A stretch of 64,000 nt of DNA from Acetivibrio sp. MSJd-27 (GTDB lineage: Bacteria; Bacillota; Clostridia; UMGS1840; HGM11507), in NCBI RefSeq assembly GCF_018918095.1, contig NZ_JAHLPV010000008.1, positions 34,004 to 98,003 on the forward strand, in the 5' to 3' direction. This document shows positions 1 to 7,793 of this stretch, piece after piece; the first letter of the stretch is position 1, and the number at the start of each line of letters is the position of its first letter. The position numbers and the translations under genes were made by a program. The notes under the pieces are model-generated. The model ran no database searches. It worked only from the letters and a program-made list of their open reading frames with translations, and had not been told where the DNA came from.

Positions 1-1012
1 TCTTGGAATGGAGACCGGTCTATATACCGCGAAAAATGAGGAAAACCGTACGCTGGCGCCAAAGGCGCCGGTTACGGATGCCAAGGGCTACGAGGCGTAT
101 TTCAATGATCATTTCGGTTTCCGGCAGGAACTGGTCTCCCTTTGCAGTCTGTGGAAGAGCATGACTGGAAATCATCTGATTTCCAAAGAAGTTCTGAAGG
201 GGAGAGAGGGGTGGCTGTTCTACACCACCGATAATGCGGATTTCGATCCGATTGCGACCTATCAGGGAAAAAATTTATATGATGAGACAAGATTGCAAAC
301 CATCTGTGAAAATCTGCAAAAAATCACGGATGGTTTGAAAGAGAGAAACATCCGGTTTTTGGTTGTAATCCCTCCCAACAAATGCACCGTCTATCCGGAA
401 TATCTCCCGGAGGCGGCGAATAAACCAGGGGAGCAAACCAGATTGGATCAGATAAAAAATTATCTGAAGAACAACAGCACCGTCGATTTGTTAGATCTTC
501 GTCCGCTGTTTGCGCAAAAGAAACAGGATGCTACCCTTTACTATAAAACAGACACGCATTGGAATGAATACGGCGCCTTTTTTGCTGCGCAGGAAATTCT
601 CTCCCATTTGGGATTGACAGGGGACAGCTTGGAGGATTATACTGTGGAAAAGAGCCGGATTGACGGAAAGGATTTGGCAAGGATGTCCGCCCTAAGCCAT
701 GTGATGAAGGATGATATGGTTTCCGTTCGTCCATCCGGCGGATTTCAGGCATATGAGACAGCGGGAGAGCTGGATACCGATAAGATTGGCGTCTATGAGC
801 GGGAGATCCAGGCTCCTTCCATGATGATATATCGGGATTCCTTTACCGTGGCAATGTTTCCTTTTCTGGCGGAGCATTTTCAAAAGAGCGTCAGCAACTG
901 GACCTTCCATATCAAAAAATCGGATCTTGAGGAATACCAGCCTGACATTGTCATTCTGGAAATTTTGGAGAGGAATATACCTTTTCTGGAAACAATGACG
1001 CTGGAAGAGTAA
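1..1012 (+). CDS. AlgX/AlgJ-like SGNH O-acetyltransferase, 5' end outside window
   Basis: The frame is open to the left edge, so the real start, probably with a membrane anchor, lies outside the window. The visible part starts with the ENRTLAP segment and an FNDHFGFRQ motif typical of the AlgX/AlgJ family. It continues with a GWLF segment and the hallmark DTHWNEYGA (Asp-x-His-Trp catalytic region). Family members add O-acetyl groups to exported polysaccharides, usually with an MBOAT partner, which would have to lie upstream. The next gene is an SLH polysaccharide deacetylase 13 bases downstream, so both may edit a cell-surface glycan. The substrate is unknown. Confidence 0.8.
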   Translation, partial: LGMETGLYTAKNEENRTLAPKAPVTDAKGYEAYFNDHFGFRQELVSLCSLWKSMTGNHLISKEVLKGREGWLFYTTDNADFDPIATYQGKNLYDETRLQTICENLQKITDGLKERNIRFLVVIPPNKCTVYPEYLPEAANKPGEQTRLDQIKNYLKNNSTVDLLDLRPLFAQKKQDATLYYKTDTHWNEYGAFFAAQEILSHLGLTGDSLEDYTVEKSRIDGKDLARMSALSHVMKDDMVSVRPSGGFQAYETAGELDTDKIGVYEREIQAPSMMIYRDSFTVAMFPFLAEHFQKSVSNWTFHIKKSDLEEYQPDIVILEILERNIPFLETMTLEE

Positions 1013-1025
1013 AAAGGGGGATAAC

Positions 1026-2249
1026 ATGAAACGAATGATTCGGAAAATCATCAGCGCGGCTTTGGTCTGCACTCTTATGGGGGTGCAGGCTTATGCCTAT
1101 ACCAACGATGAGTGGATGCATGTGGAAAACTACGAAGGGCGTCAAAATTGGCAGATTGACCGCGGGGAGTTCTGTGAATATCTGGTCAAGCTCTATGATT
1201 ATGTGACCTGGGGCAAACCGGAACCGATTGAAAATCCCTTCTGGGATTTGGAGGAGGCGCAGCACCCATATGCCCTGGGAGCTTACTCTCTTGGCTTTGT
1301 AAAAGGCACGGATTCCACCACCTTCAGTCCCAAAAACCTGGTGAACCGCGCGGAGGCCTCGGTTATGCTTCTGCGTGTGATAAAAAAGATGTATCCGCAG
1401 CTGGACACTTCCGGCGGCGAGGGCATCGTTTTTCCGGACGGCGCTCCGGATTGGGCGCTGGAAGCGCTGCAGTTTATGTTTTCCCGCGGTTTTACCGGCG
1501 GGCATAACGGAGAATACGAGAAAATTGGCGCGTATGATCCGTTAACGCTGAGAGAAGCAGTTGCCATGGTGGATAAAGTGATGCGTACTTCTCAGTATCC
1601 GGTTGTTCATCCAACCTTTGACGGAGTGAAAAAAGTTTATCTTACATTTGACGACGCTCCCTCTCAAAATACGGTTTCGATTCTGAACACCTTGCGGGAC
1701 TATGAAGCGCCAGCCACCTTCTTTGTTACCGGAAAGGCAGATGCCTCCATTCTGCTGCGCATGCGGGATGAGGGTCATGCCATCGGCAACCATACGCTGA
1801 GCCATGACTACGCCAGAATCTATAAAAGTTCCCAGGCTTTCTGGAATGATTTTGATGCGGAAGGCCGGTATCTTCAGGGTGTTCTGGGGTATCTGCCCAC
1901 GCTGATTCGCTTTCCGGGCGGCTCCAACAATACGGTCAGTTACAACTACGGTGGAAGAAGCGTGATGAAAACGATCTGTTATCAGGCGAAACAATACGGA
2001 TACCTTTATTTTGACTGGAATGTATCCTCTGGGGATGCGGATAAGACAACCGTTCCCAAGGATACCATTGTGCGCAATGTGCTGAACGGCTGTAAAAACA
2101 AGACGGATGCGGTGGTGCTGATGCACCAGTCCTCCTATAAAACCACGACAGCACAGGCTTTGCCTGAGATTATCCGGGGACTTAAGGATATGGGCTTTGT
2201 ATTTGTAAGGCTGAACGAAGATTCAGTGCGTCCTCAGTTTTTGAGATAG
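1026..2249 (+). CDS. SLH-domain polysaccharide deacetylase (NodB fold)
   Basis: 407 aa with an AAAAGGGGG ribosome site just upstream of ATG. An N-terminal signal peptide (about residues 1-25, ending near AYA) precedes S-layer-homology-like segments (about 40-190), which normally bind secondary wall polymer. The C-terminal half is a NodB/CE4 deacetylase domain: TFDDAPS around residue 208 supplies the Asp pair and NHTLSH supplies the two metal-binding His. The common motif is TFDDGPS, so Gly to Ala is a small deviation. It probably removes N- or O-acetyl groups from peptidoglycan or a surface glycan while held on the wall. It is co-directional with the O-acetyltransferase-like gene and ends before a bidirectional terminator. 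Confidence 0.88.
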   Translation: MKRMIRKIISAALVCTLMGVQAYAYTNDEWMHVENYEGRQNWQIDRGEFCEYLVKLYDYVTWGKPEPIENPFWDLEEAQHPYALGAYSLGFVKGTDSTTFSPKNLVNRAEASVMLLRVIKKMYPQLDTSGGEGIVFPDGAPDWALEALQFMFSRGFTGGHNGEYEKIGAYDPLTLREAVAMVDKVMRTSQYPVVHPTFDGVKKVYLTFDDAPSQNTVSILNTLRDYEAPATFFVTGKADASILLRMRDEGHAIGNHTLSHDYARIYKSSQAFWNDFDAEGRYLQGVLGYLPTLIRFPGGSNNTVSYNYGGRSVMKTICYQAKQYGYLYFDWNVSSGDADKTTVPKDTIVRNVLNGCKNKTDAVVLMHQSSYKTTTAQALPEIIRGLKDMGFVFVRLNEDSVRPQFLR

Positions 2250-2313
2250 AGCAAAACGAAGCGCAGGAAACAAAAATTTTGTGTGTTTGTAAACCTCAAA
2301 AAAGGGAAAGATT

Positions 2314-2358
2314 CCAATAAAAAAGACATTTGCTTATAACAAATGTCTTTTTTATTGG
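2314..2358. terminator. Bidirectional intrinsic terminator
   Basis: A perfect 19-bp stem (2314-2332 with 2340-2358) and 7-base loop carries an A-tract on one side and a T-tract on the other. It can end the deacetylase transcript (+) and the tRNA-Thr transcript (-). The last three bases of the stem overlap the encoded CCA end of the tRNA. Confidence 0.85.
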
Positions 2359-2431
2359 AGCTACCGATCCGATTCGAACGGACGACCTGCTCATTACGAG
2401 TGAGCTGCTCTACCTGCTGAGCCACGGTAGC
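2356..2431 (-). tRNA. tRNA-Thr (anticodon CGT)
   Basis: 76 nt including an encoded CCA. The acceptor stem GCTACCG/CGGTAGC, the GCTC/GAGC D-stem, the GCTCA/TGAGC anticodon stem with loop CTCGTAA, and the TTCGAAT T-loop all form. The anticodon CGT reads ACG (Thr). Confidence 0.95.
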
Positions 2432-2636
2432 AGATATAAATCGTGTATAACCTCACCAAAAATGTCTTTCGCTTCTATAAGCGATCCATTTTCTGGCTTG
2501 CCTTGTCCAACAAAGGAGATTGCCCTGTCATGAAATCATTCAGCGGAGAGTTGTACTTTCCCGAAAGAGGAAGTGTTCTCCAACCGCCTGCAGAGGCGTG
2601 TAACTTCTTGTTTTTCAATGTAATTAATACGCCATT
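2432..2636 (-). ncRNA. Unassigned transcribed leader upstream of tRNA-Thr, possible structured RNA
   Basis: About 205 nt lie between a strong minus-strand promoter and the tRNA. No protein reading frame with a ribosome site is convincing on either strand. On the minus strand several stems form: CGCCT/AGGCG, GGAGA/TCTCC enclosing a CTTTCGGGAAAG hairpin, GGC/GCC around a CCTT/AAGG stem, and CGCTT/AAGCG. This could be an independent small RNA processed from the tRNA precursor. I considered 6S RNA but found no convincing long closing stem, so the identity is open. Confidence 0.35.
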
Positions 2637-2642
2637 GCTTAT

Positions 2643-2671
2643 ATTATACTACAATCCTTGTGAAAAGTAAA
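2643..2671 (-). promoter_or_regulatory. Sigma-A promoter for the tRNA-Thr transcript
   Basis: -35 TTTACT (2666-2671), 17-bp spacer, -10 TATAAT (2643-2648) on the minus strand. The start point would be near 2636. Confidence 0.65.
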
Positions 2672-2783
2672 TATAAAAATGAATATTTTTTCGTTACAAA
2701 ATGCAAAGATTTTCACGAGAGAGATATTTAAGAGACTCGCGGTATTTACAAATGTGTTACCGGAAGCGGAGATTGCAAAAAGA

Positions 2784-2812
2784 CCGCTGTATATTGATAC
2801 AGCGGCCTTTTT
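2784..2812. terminator. Bidirectional hairpin terminator
   Basis: A perfect 9-bp stem CCGCTGTAT/ATACAGCGG with ATTG loop has TTTTT on the plus side and, read on the minus strand, TCTTTTT. It most likely ends the minus-strand gene at 2893-3162. Confidence 0.75.
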
Positions 2813-2892
2813 GCTGAAAAATTTAAAAAATGAAGGAATACAGTATGAAAGGAAATGGATGAGGCTGAATGGCGGTAGGAAAGGGCAGTATG

Positions 2893-3162
2893 CTAAAGCA
2901 GTTTTACAAGAAGCAGGGCGATGGAGGCTAGCATGCCAAGACTGATAAATAGGGGAATCCAGTTTAGCTTCTTTTTTTGGCGGTGATAAGTGGATTTTTG
3001 GATTCCGTCAAACCGCTTACCGTACTCATAGACAATTTTTTCAGCCTCTTTCAGAGCCTTCCCCCGCTCTTTGGCGCTGCCATCCTTTAGAATGAGAATG
3101 GCCTCTTCAATATAGTCAGATTTCACATTTTTCAGAATGACGACTTCTCTGTTACGATTCAT
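2893..3162 (-). CDS. Small tail-anchored hypothetical protein
   Basis: 89 aa with a good GGAGG ribosome site just upstream of ATG. The first two-thirds is charged and helical (Lys/Glu/Arg rich). The last about 20 residues (WIPLFISLGMLASIALLLVKLL region) form one C-terminal membrane helix, so the protein is probably a cytosolic helix anchored in the membrane. I do not recognise a named family. It sits just downstream of spoIIE on the same strand, with its own spacing of about 220 bp, so it may or may not belong to sporulation. Confidence 0.65.
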   Translation of the reverse strand: MNRNREVVILKNVKSDYIEEAILILKDGSAKERGKALKEAEKIVYEYGKRFDGIQKSTYHRQKKKLNWIPLFISLGMLASIALLLVKLL

Positions 3163-3253
3163 TTTTCTACCTCCGTATCATCTCTATTACTAGGATGGAC
3201 AGAGGCTGGAATTTTATACATCAATTACGTAAAATATCCTGAAAAATTTTAAA

Positions 3254-3300
3254 GCATATAGCGCAGTATACGAACCCGTTTTTTGAATGCTTTTCCGTTT
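3254..3300 (-). repeat. Dispersed repeat R3, copy 1
   Basis: About 43 bp, matching in inverted orientation a copy at 5955-5997. The shared core on the minus strand is TTCAAAAAACGGGTTCG followed by TATACTGCGCT (CATACTGTGCT in the other copy). The two copies flank spoIIE. Confidence 0.6.
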
Positions 3301-3382
3301 GATATCGCCAAACACCTCGTATTTGAGTGACAATCCGTCAGGATTTCCTGTGTAAACCATATGGAGTTCGACTCTTGAATGC

Positions 3383-5731
3383 TTATGCATTCATCATCAC
3401 TTCAGAAACCATGACGGTCATATCATCTTTGGCGTTTTTGGAACTTTGAGCGATCTTCAATATAATTTCCGAAATATCTTCGGGTGTGGAGAGATTTACC
3501 GCGTTTAGTGCGTCAATCACCCAGTGTTCCTTGTTTACTGCGTCACAGATCCCGTCGCTGACCATGATAATCATGTCACCCTCCCGCAGTTTCAGCTGCT
3601 TTGCCTGTTCGCTGCCGCTGTTTATGATTCCGGCAGGGAGGTTGTCCACTGAAATGACCTCGCAGCTTCCATCCCTACGACGGATATAAGTGGGAGCGGC
3701 GCCTTTTTTCATGAATTCCGCCGTGCCGTTTTTCAGGTCAATTAGACCGAAATCAATCGTGGAGAAATAATCCGTTTCGGTTTTGATCAGCATGGAGGTA
3801 TTTATCAGCTTCAAGGTTGCATCTTTGGAAAATCCGGTTTTTAAAAACTGCTCCAAAAGCTTGACTGTGGCGGAGGAGTAAGCGTTTGCTTTGTCCCCGC
3901 TTCCGCTTCCGTCGCAGAGCGCTAAAAAGAAATTCCCGTTGTCAAGATTTTTGCAGCAATAGCTGTCGCCGCTCTTCTCATTTCCATCCTTGTTCGATTG
4001 GCGCACGTGGGTGCTCAGATGAAATATTTCGCATTCCTTAAACAGCAAAACGCATTCCTTGTGCGAGCATTTTCCTTTATCCTTGTAAAATGGAATGTGA
4101 AACATATCTTTGAGTACCTTTGAGATGAGCTCAAAGCAGGGCGTTTCCTCCTGGCAGGGATAGAGACGTATTTCCACCTCATACTGGTTGTTAAAATTTT
4201 TGATCACATTGACCTTTTTGACATCAATGCTGTTTCGCTCCAGTTCAGAGGAGAGCTCCAGAGTCAGCTGGGCATCGAAATAGGGATTGGAGAGAATCTC
4301 CTCTTTTAAGTTTCCTACGATGTTTGAAATTTCAATAAATTGATCCCGGTAAATAGAGGTGTTTTCCATCATTTTATTTTGCCAGATGGTGTTCACCCGG
4401 TAAATTTCATACAGGTTGGTCAGGGAGTGGAGCACCTCGTCCGCTTTCACACATTTTTTGGAGAAATAAGGCGGGAAATCCTCGATTCCAGCGCTTCCGG
4501 TTTCCTCAATCTTTTTGGCCGCCTTGAACATGGCGTCCATGGTTTCGGTGTAATCCTTCTGCCAGCAGTAACTGCGCAGTGCACATTTCTTGCAGACCTT
4601 GTCTGCAACCGCGTCGAACAGAGCGCCCATATCGTTTAAGTTGGCGGGCTTTGTCTTGTTCATGGCGGACAGAATGGTATCAGAAAGCTTGCGGAAGGCC
4701 AGTCCAAGCCTGTCCAGCTTGACTGTGGCAATGTCTTTTATGATGGCGGCCTTGTCATATTCCGGAGAGGCGTTCTGAACATTCTTGAACATGCGATCAA
4801 AGAACTTGTCCGGAATCAGTACAAACAAAACCGAGGCGATGGCGATTTCGGGAAAGCCGATTACCATCAGACGTTCTTCCACCAGAAAGATAGAGGTGAT
4901 GATATTGCCGATGGTAAAGCCCAAAATGCAGGTTAGTTTACCGTATTTGGAAAAGATGGAACAGCAAAGTCCGTTTAGCACATAGGTTGCTAGAAAAATT
5001 CCCATATTATTGCTGGATATGCCGGTCGCCAGTCCCATCAGAACAGCTGCCTGGGACGCCATTCCGAAATTTCCGAACATGGAGAACAGCAAGACCGCCA
5101 GCACGCCTATCACATTTTTTATGTAGATGGAGAATGGAAAAGCCAGATTTCCGATACCTGCGATGGCACAGGTTACCATGATAGCCGCCGCCGCCGTGTC
5201 CTCAGAGGTGAAAAAGCGTTTTTTGGACAGGGTAGTGAATACTGGCATTCCTTTTTTATAGATCAGATAGAAAACCGCAGAAATAAACGCTTCAAAAACG
5301 GTCAGCAGGATATCATACGGGGTAAAGTTGGTAAACATGATGAAGATCCAGCTGAACAGGAAGGAAACCGCAAAAATCAGATACGGCCTGTATTTACGCT
5401 TTTCCAGTTTCGGAAAGGTCATGGAGATGAACTTGTCCACCAGCACGGCACAGAAAATCATCAGAGCATATTTAAAGCAATTAATCTCCGGTGTTAATAA
5501 AAGTCCGGTAATGGCTCCTGCAAAGATAAATAAATTGGACTGACAGGCCAGCACAAAGGGGAGAATCAGCGGCGATAGGCCGCCAAGACAGTTGAAACGC
5601 GCAATAAGGACCGATAGGCCGGCTAATAGGATGATGTTTTGATACTTCCTGATCCCGGCAGTCAGTTTCAGCTTTGGGGCTTCGCCCGCAGTCAGAACAT
5701 TTTCCATTAATTCCATGGTGATTTCACCCAT
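3383..5731 (-). CDS. spoIIE: Stage II sporulation protein E, membrane serine phosphatase
   Basis: 782 aa from the first ATG. An internal ATG at 5716 (777 aa) is an alternative start, because the only Shine-Dalgarno-like GAGAGG abuts the first ATG. SpoIIE dephosphorylates SpoIIAA in the forespore to free sigma-F and interacts with FtsZ at the polar septum. The N-terminal half (about 30-320) carries around ten hydrophobic helices. A central regulatory region contains a Cys cluster (CKKCALRSYCWQ). The C-terminal PP2C domain (about 570-780) has the expected acidic motifs GDSY, DGSGSG, VSDGICDA and KDDMTVM. The promoter just upstream has the Spo0A-type architecture. Confidence 0.95.
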   Translation of the reverse strand: MGEITMELMENVLTAGEAPKLKLTAGIRKYQNIILLAGLSVLIARFNCLGGLSPLILPFVLACQSNLFIFAGAITGLLLTPEINCFKYALMIFCAVLVDKFISMTFPKLEKRKYRPYLIFAVSFLFSWIFIMFTNFTPYDILLTVFEAFISAVFYLIYKKGMPVFTTLSKKRFFTSEDTAAAAIMVTCAIAGIGNLAFPFSIYIKNVIGVLAVLLFSMFGNFGMASQAAVLMGLATGISSNNMGIFLATYVLNGLCCSIFSKYGKLTCILGFTIGNIITSIFLVEERLMVIGFPEIAIASVLFVLIPDKFFDRMFKNVQNASPEYDKAAIIKDIATVKLDRLGLAFRKLSDTILSAMNKTKPANLNDMGALFDAVADKVCKKCALRSYCWQKDYTETMDAMFKAAKKIEETGSAGIEDFPPYFSKKCVKADEVLHSLTNLYEIYRVNTIWQNKMMENTSIYRDQFIEISNIVGNLKEEILSNPYFDAQLTLELSSELERNSIDVKKVNVIKNFNNQYEVEIRLYPCQEETPCFELISKVLKDMFHIPFYKDKGKCSHKECVLLFKECEIFHLSTHVRQSNKDGNEKSGDSYCCKNLDNGNFFLALCDGSGSGDKANAYSSATVKLLEQFLKTGFSKDATLKLINTSMLIKTETDYFSTIDFGLIDLKNGTAEFMKKGAAPTYIRRRDGSCEVISVDNLPAGIINSGSEQAKQLKLREGDMIIMVSDGICDAVNKEHWVIDALNAVNLSTPEDISEIILKIAQSSKNAKDDMTVMVSEVMMNA

Positions 5732-5756
5732 CCTCTCGTTTTAATGTTACTTTCCT

Positions 5757-5789
5757 ATTATAATCATTTCTTGAAGATATTTTTGTCAT
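5757..5789 (-). promoter_or_regulatory. spoIIE promoter with 21-bp spacer and Spo0A box
   Basis: On the minus strand ATGACA (5784-5789) and TATAAT (5757-5762) are separated by 21 bp. TGACAAA (5782-5788), one base from the Spo0A box TGNCGAA, overlaps the -35. The B. subtilis spoIIE and spoIIG promoters are known for the same over-long spacing with Spo0A activation. Confidence 0.7.
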
Positions 5790-5954
5790 AATATGGTGAT
5801 GAAATGAAAAATATTCAGCCCTTTTTCAACAAAAAAGAAGAAGAAAGCAGACAAAAGTACAGAATGGAAAAGATATTGCGATACAAAGAATATTTCTGTT
5901 TGTTTTTGTATAGCGATTCACTTCTTCTGAAAAAAGATGCAAACGCTGTCATGG

Positions 5955-5997
5955 CCGAAAAGCGTTCAAAAAACGGGTTCGCATACTGTGCTCTAAA
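5955..5997 (+). repeat. Dispersed repeat R3, copy 2
   Basis: Inverted partner of 3254-3300. The surrounding 5804-6064 reading frame runs through this and the next repeat and is not taken as a gene. Confidence 0.6.
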
Positions 5998-6017
5998 AAT
6001 GCCAATAGGTTTCATTA

Positions 6018-6062
6018 CAACACTGCGGCGATATTCCGCAGCCTTCGTTGTTTTGGCAAAAT
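6018..6062 (+). repeat. Dispersed repeat R4, copy 1
   Basis: The CGGCGATATTCCGC...GCCTTCGTTGTT pattern recurs at 36952-36993 (CGGCGACATTCTGCCGCCTTCGTTGTT) and, more diverged, at 37075-37118. All three are in plus orientation just upstream of a leader or gene. Confidence 0.5.
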
Positions 6063-6079
6063 AAAATCAGAAAAAGCTA

Positions 6080-6107
6080 TTGACAAATCAAAAAAATATG
6101 TTAAAAT
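6080..6107 (+). promoter_or_regulatory. Sigma-A promoter of the T-box operon
   Basis: TTGACA (6080-6085), 16-bp spacer, TAAAAT (6102-6107). Confidence 0.75.
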
Positions 6108-6110
6108 AAT

Positions 6111-6377
6111 GAGCAAATGCATTGAAGATATTAAACGTCAGCATTTCGTTTTTTCAGAGAGCCGCTGGATGGTGTGAAGCGGCAGGCGAAGTTTTCGTTG
6201 TCTCGTATCAGAGCAGGATTTCTGAACGCTCAGTAAGAAATCCCGGGAGATCCCGTAACAGATCAAGGGCTTGATGGAGTCCAATGAGTGGTTTCCCAAT
6301 GGGAAACAATGCCGGGTGGTACCGTGGTCGATTTGATCATCCCGCAGAGATTTTGTAAATCTCTGCGGGATTTTTTT
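6111..6377 (+). promoter_or_regulatory. T-box riboswitch with terminator
   Basis: The leader shows T-box landmarks: the AGAGAGCCGC...GCGGC distal Stem I, the AGTAAG...CCCGGGAGATCCCG Stem II/III region, the T-box GCCGGGTGGTACCGTGG (6311-6327) and a 15-bp terminator hairpin (6339-6353 with 6357-6371) ending in seven T. The T-box GGTGG (6315-6319) should pair with an uncharged tRNA acceptor end. The specifier is not secure. ATC followed by A (Ile, about 6207) or CTC (Leu, about 6202) in Stem I are my candidates; either would suit a branched-chain amino acid-linked operon. Confidence 0.9.
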
Positions 6378-6409
6378 CTAAGAGTTCAAAAAACAGAAAG
6401 GATCTTGTC

Positions 6410-7792
6410 ATGAAAAAAATAATTGTTTCAGATGTTTCGCTGAGAGTATTTACCGAGCAAAAAAAATCGCTTTCCTTTCGGGAGAAACTAAACGCGGCTC
6501 AATGGCTAGATGGAGCGGGTATTGACACGATAGAACTGCCTGCGGTTGTGAATGAAAAAGAGGACACGGTGATTTTTCGCACCATTGCCGGAGCACTGAA
6601 AAAGGCACGGATTTGCATTTTTGCCGGAGACAGTCTGGAAAGCCTTGAAGCGGCCTGGCGGTGTATAAAGGAAGCTGCAGATCCATGCATTCAGATTGTT
6701 CTTCCCACCTCCACTGTGCAGATGGAGTATCTTTATCACCTGAAAGCGCCGAAGATGCTGGAAAAGCTGGCGCTTCTCTGCAAACACGCTTCCGCGCTTT
6801 GCCCGTGCGTGGAGTTTGTGGCGCAGGACGCCTCCAGAGCGGAGGAGAACTTTGTTGCAGAGTGCTGTAAAACCGCTCAGGAAAACGGCGCTTCTGCTGT
6901 TACCGTCTGTGATGACAGTGGTATTTGTTTTCCGGAGGATTTTGCCGCTATGGTAAAAGAAATCAAAGCTGTCTGCAGCTTAAAGGTATTCGTGCAGCCT
7001 TCCGACGCGCTGAAGCTGGCAGCCGCCTGTGCCGTGGAAGCGGTTAAGGCGGGCGCTGATGGAATTAAGACAGCAGCTTATGGGGATTACCTCAGGGCGG
7101 ATGTTCTTGCAGATATTTTCCGGGCGAAGGGGAACAGTCTTTCTGTGACATCAGGATTGGATATCACCGGTATTCACAATATCATTGCAAAGATTGACGG
7201 CACGGAAACCAATGCACCGACAGCGGAGTCCACTGAGATTCGGGAAGCGGATTCCATCCAGCTGGATGGCAGCTGTACCGTTGCCGATGTATCTGCTGTG
7301 GTTCGGGAACTGGGCTATGAGCTTTCCGACGAGGACAATGGCAAGGTTTTTGAGGAATTTAAAAGGGTGATTGCAAAGAAAGAGATGATCGGCGCACGGG
7401 AGCTGGAAGCTATCGTTGCCAGCGCCGCCATGCAGGTGCCTTCCACCTTCCATGTGGTGAGCTATGTGGTCAACAGCGGCAACATCATCGAGGCAACCGC
7501 CAATGTCACTTTGGAAAAGAACGGCGAAAAGCTGAGTGGTGTGAGCACCGGGGATGGCCCCATTGATGCTGCGTTCCATGCGATCGAGCAGATTGTCGGT
7601 TATCACTATGAATTGGATGATTTCCAGGTGCAGGCGGTAACCAAGGGAAGGGAAGCCGTGGGATCCTCTCTGATCCGCCTGCGTGCGGATGGCAAACTTT
7701 TTTCCGGAAACGGTGTCTCCACTGATGTCGTTGGTGCATGCATCCGGGCTTACATCAACGCACTCAACAAGATTGTATATGAGGAGAACTGA
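6410..7792 (+). CDS. LeuA-like protein with LeuA regulatory domain and degenerate catalytic barrel
   Basis: 460 aa, AGAAAGGAT ribosome site. The N-terminal part (about 1-310) follows the HMGL-like/2-isopropylmalate synthase barrel. The C-terminal part (about 320-455) is the LeuA dimerisation/allosteric domain, with conserved GDGPIDAAFHAI and GREAVGSS stretches. The catalytic barrel looks dead. The RDGEQ motif has become LRVFTEQ, so the metal-binding Asp is lost; the H-x-H metal motif is replaced by FVQPSDA; and the GERAGN element reads AYGDYLRAD. It may be a regulatory or structural partner of the next gene, 1 base downstream. Active isopropylmalate, citramalate or homocitrate synthase is unlikely from these residues. 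A T-box leader indicates amino acid control. Confidence 0.8.
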   Translation: MKKIIVSDVSLRVFTEQKKSLSFREKLNAAQWLDGAGIDTIELPAVVNEKEDTVIFRTIAGALKKARICIFAGDSLESLEAAWRCIKEAADPCIQIVLPTSTVQMEYLYHLKAPKMLEKLALLCKHASALCPCVEFVAQDASRAEENFVAECCKTAQENGASAVTVCDDSGICFPEDFAAMVKEIKAVCSLKVFVQPSDALKLAAACAVEAVKAGADGIKTAAYGDYLRADVLADIFRAKGNSLSVTSGLDITGIHNIIAKIDGTETNAPTAESTEIREADSIQLDGSCTVADVSAVVRELGYELSDEDNGKVFEEFKRVIAKKEMIGARELEAIVASAAMQVPSTFHVVSYVVNSGNIIEATANVTLEKNGEKLSGVSTGDGPIDAAFHAIEQIVGYHYELDDFQVQAVTKGREAVGSSLIRLRADGKLFSGNGVSTDVVGACIRAYINALNKIVYEEN

Positions 7793-7793
7793 T

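Noticed and set aside
2234..2425. Minus-strand frame over tRNA-Thr and terminator
   Set aside because: It is simply a translation of the tRNA gene and hairpin.
2432..2640. 6S RNA
   Set aside because: Length and promoter fit, but the long closing stem and central bubble could not be formed convincingly; kept only as an unassigned RNA.
2679..2945. 88-aa plus-strand frame
   Set aside because: Passes through the bidirectional terminator and overlaps the supported minus-strand gene; no ribosome site.
5804..6064. 86-aa open frame with ATG
   Set aside because: It runs through the R3 and R4 repeats, lacks a ribosome site and overlaps the spoIIE promoter region.
7683..7793. Longer N terminus of the acyl-CoA synthetase fusion
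   Set aside because: Lies inside the LeuA-like gene; ATG 7794 has a GAGGAG site and matches the barrel start.
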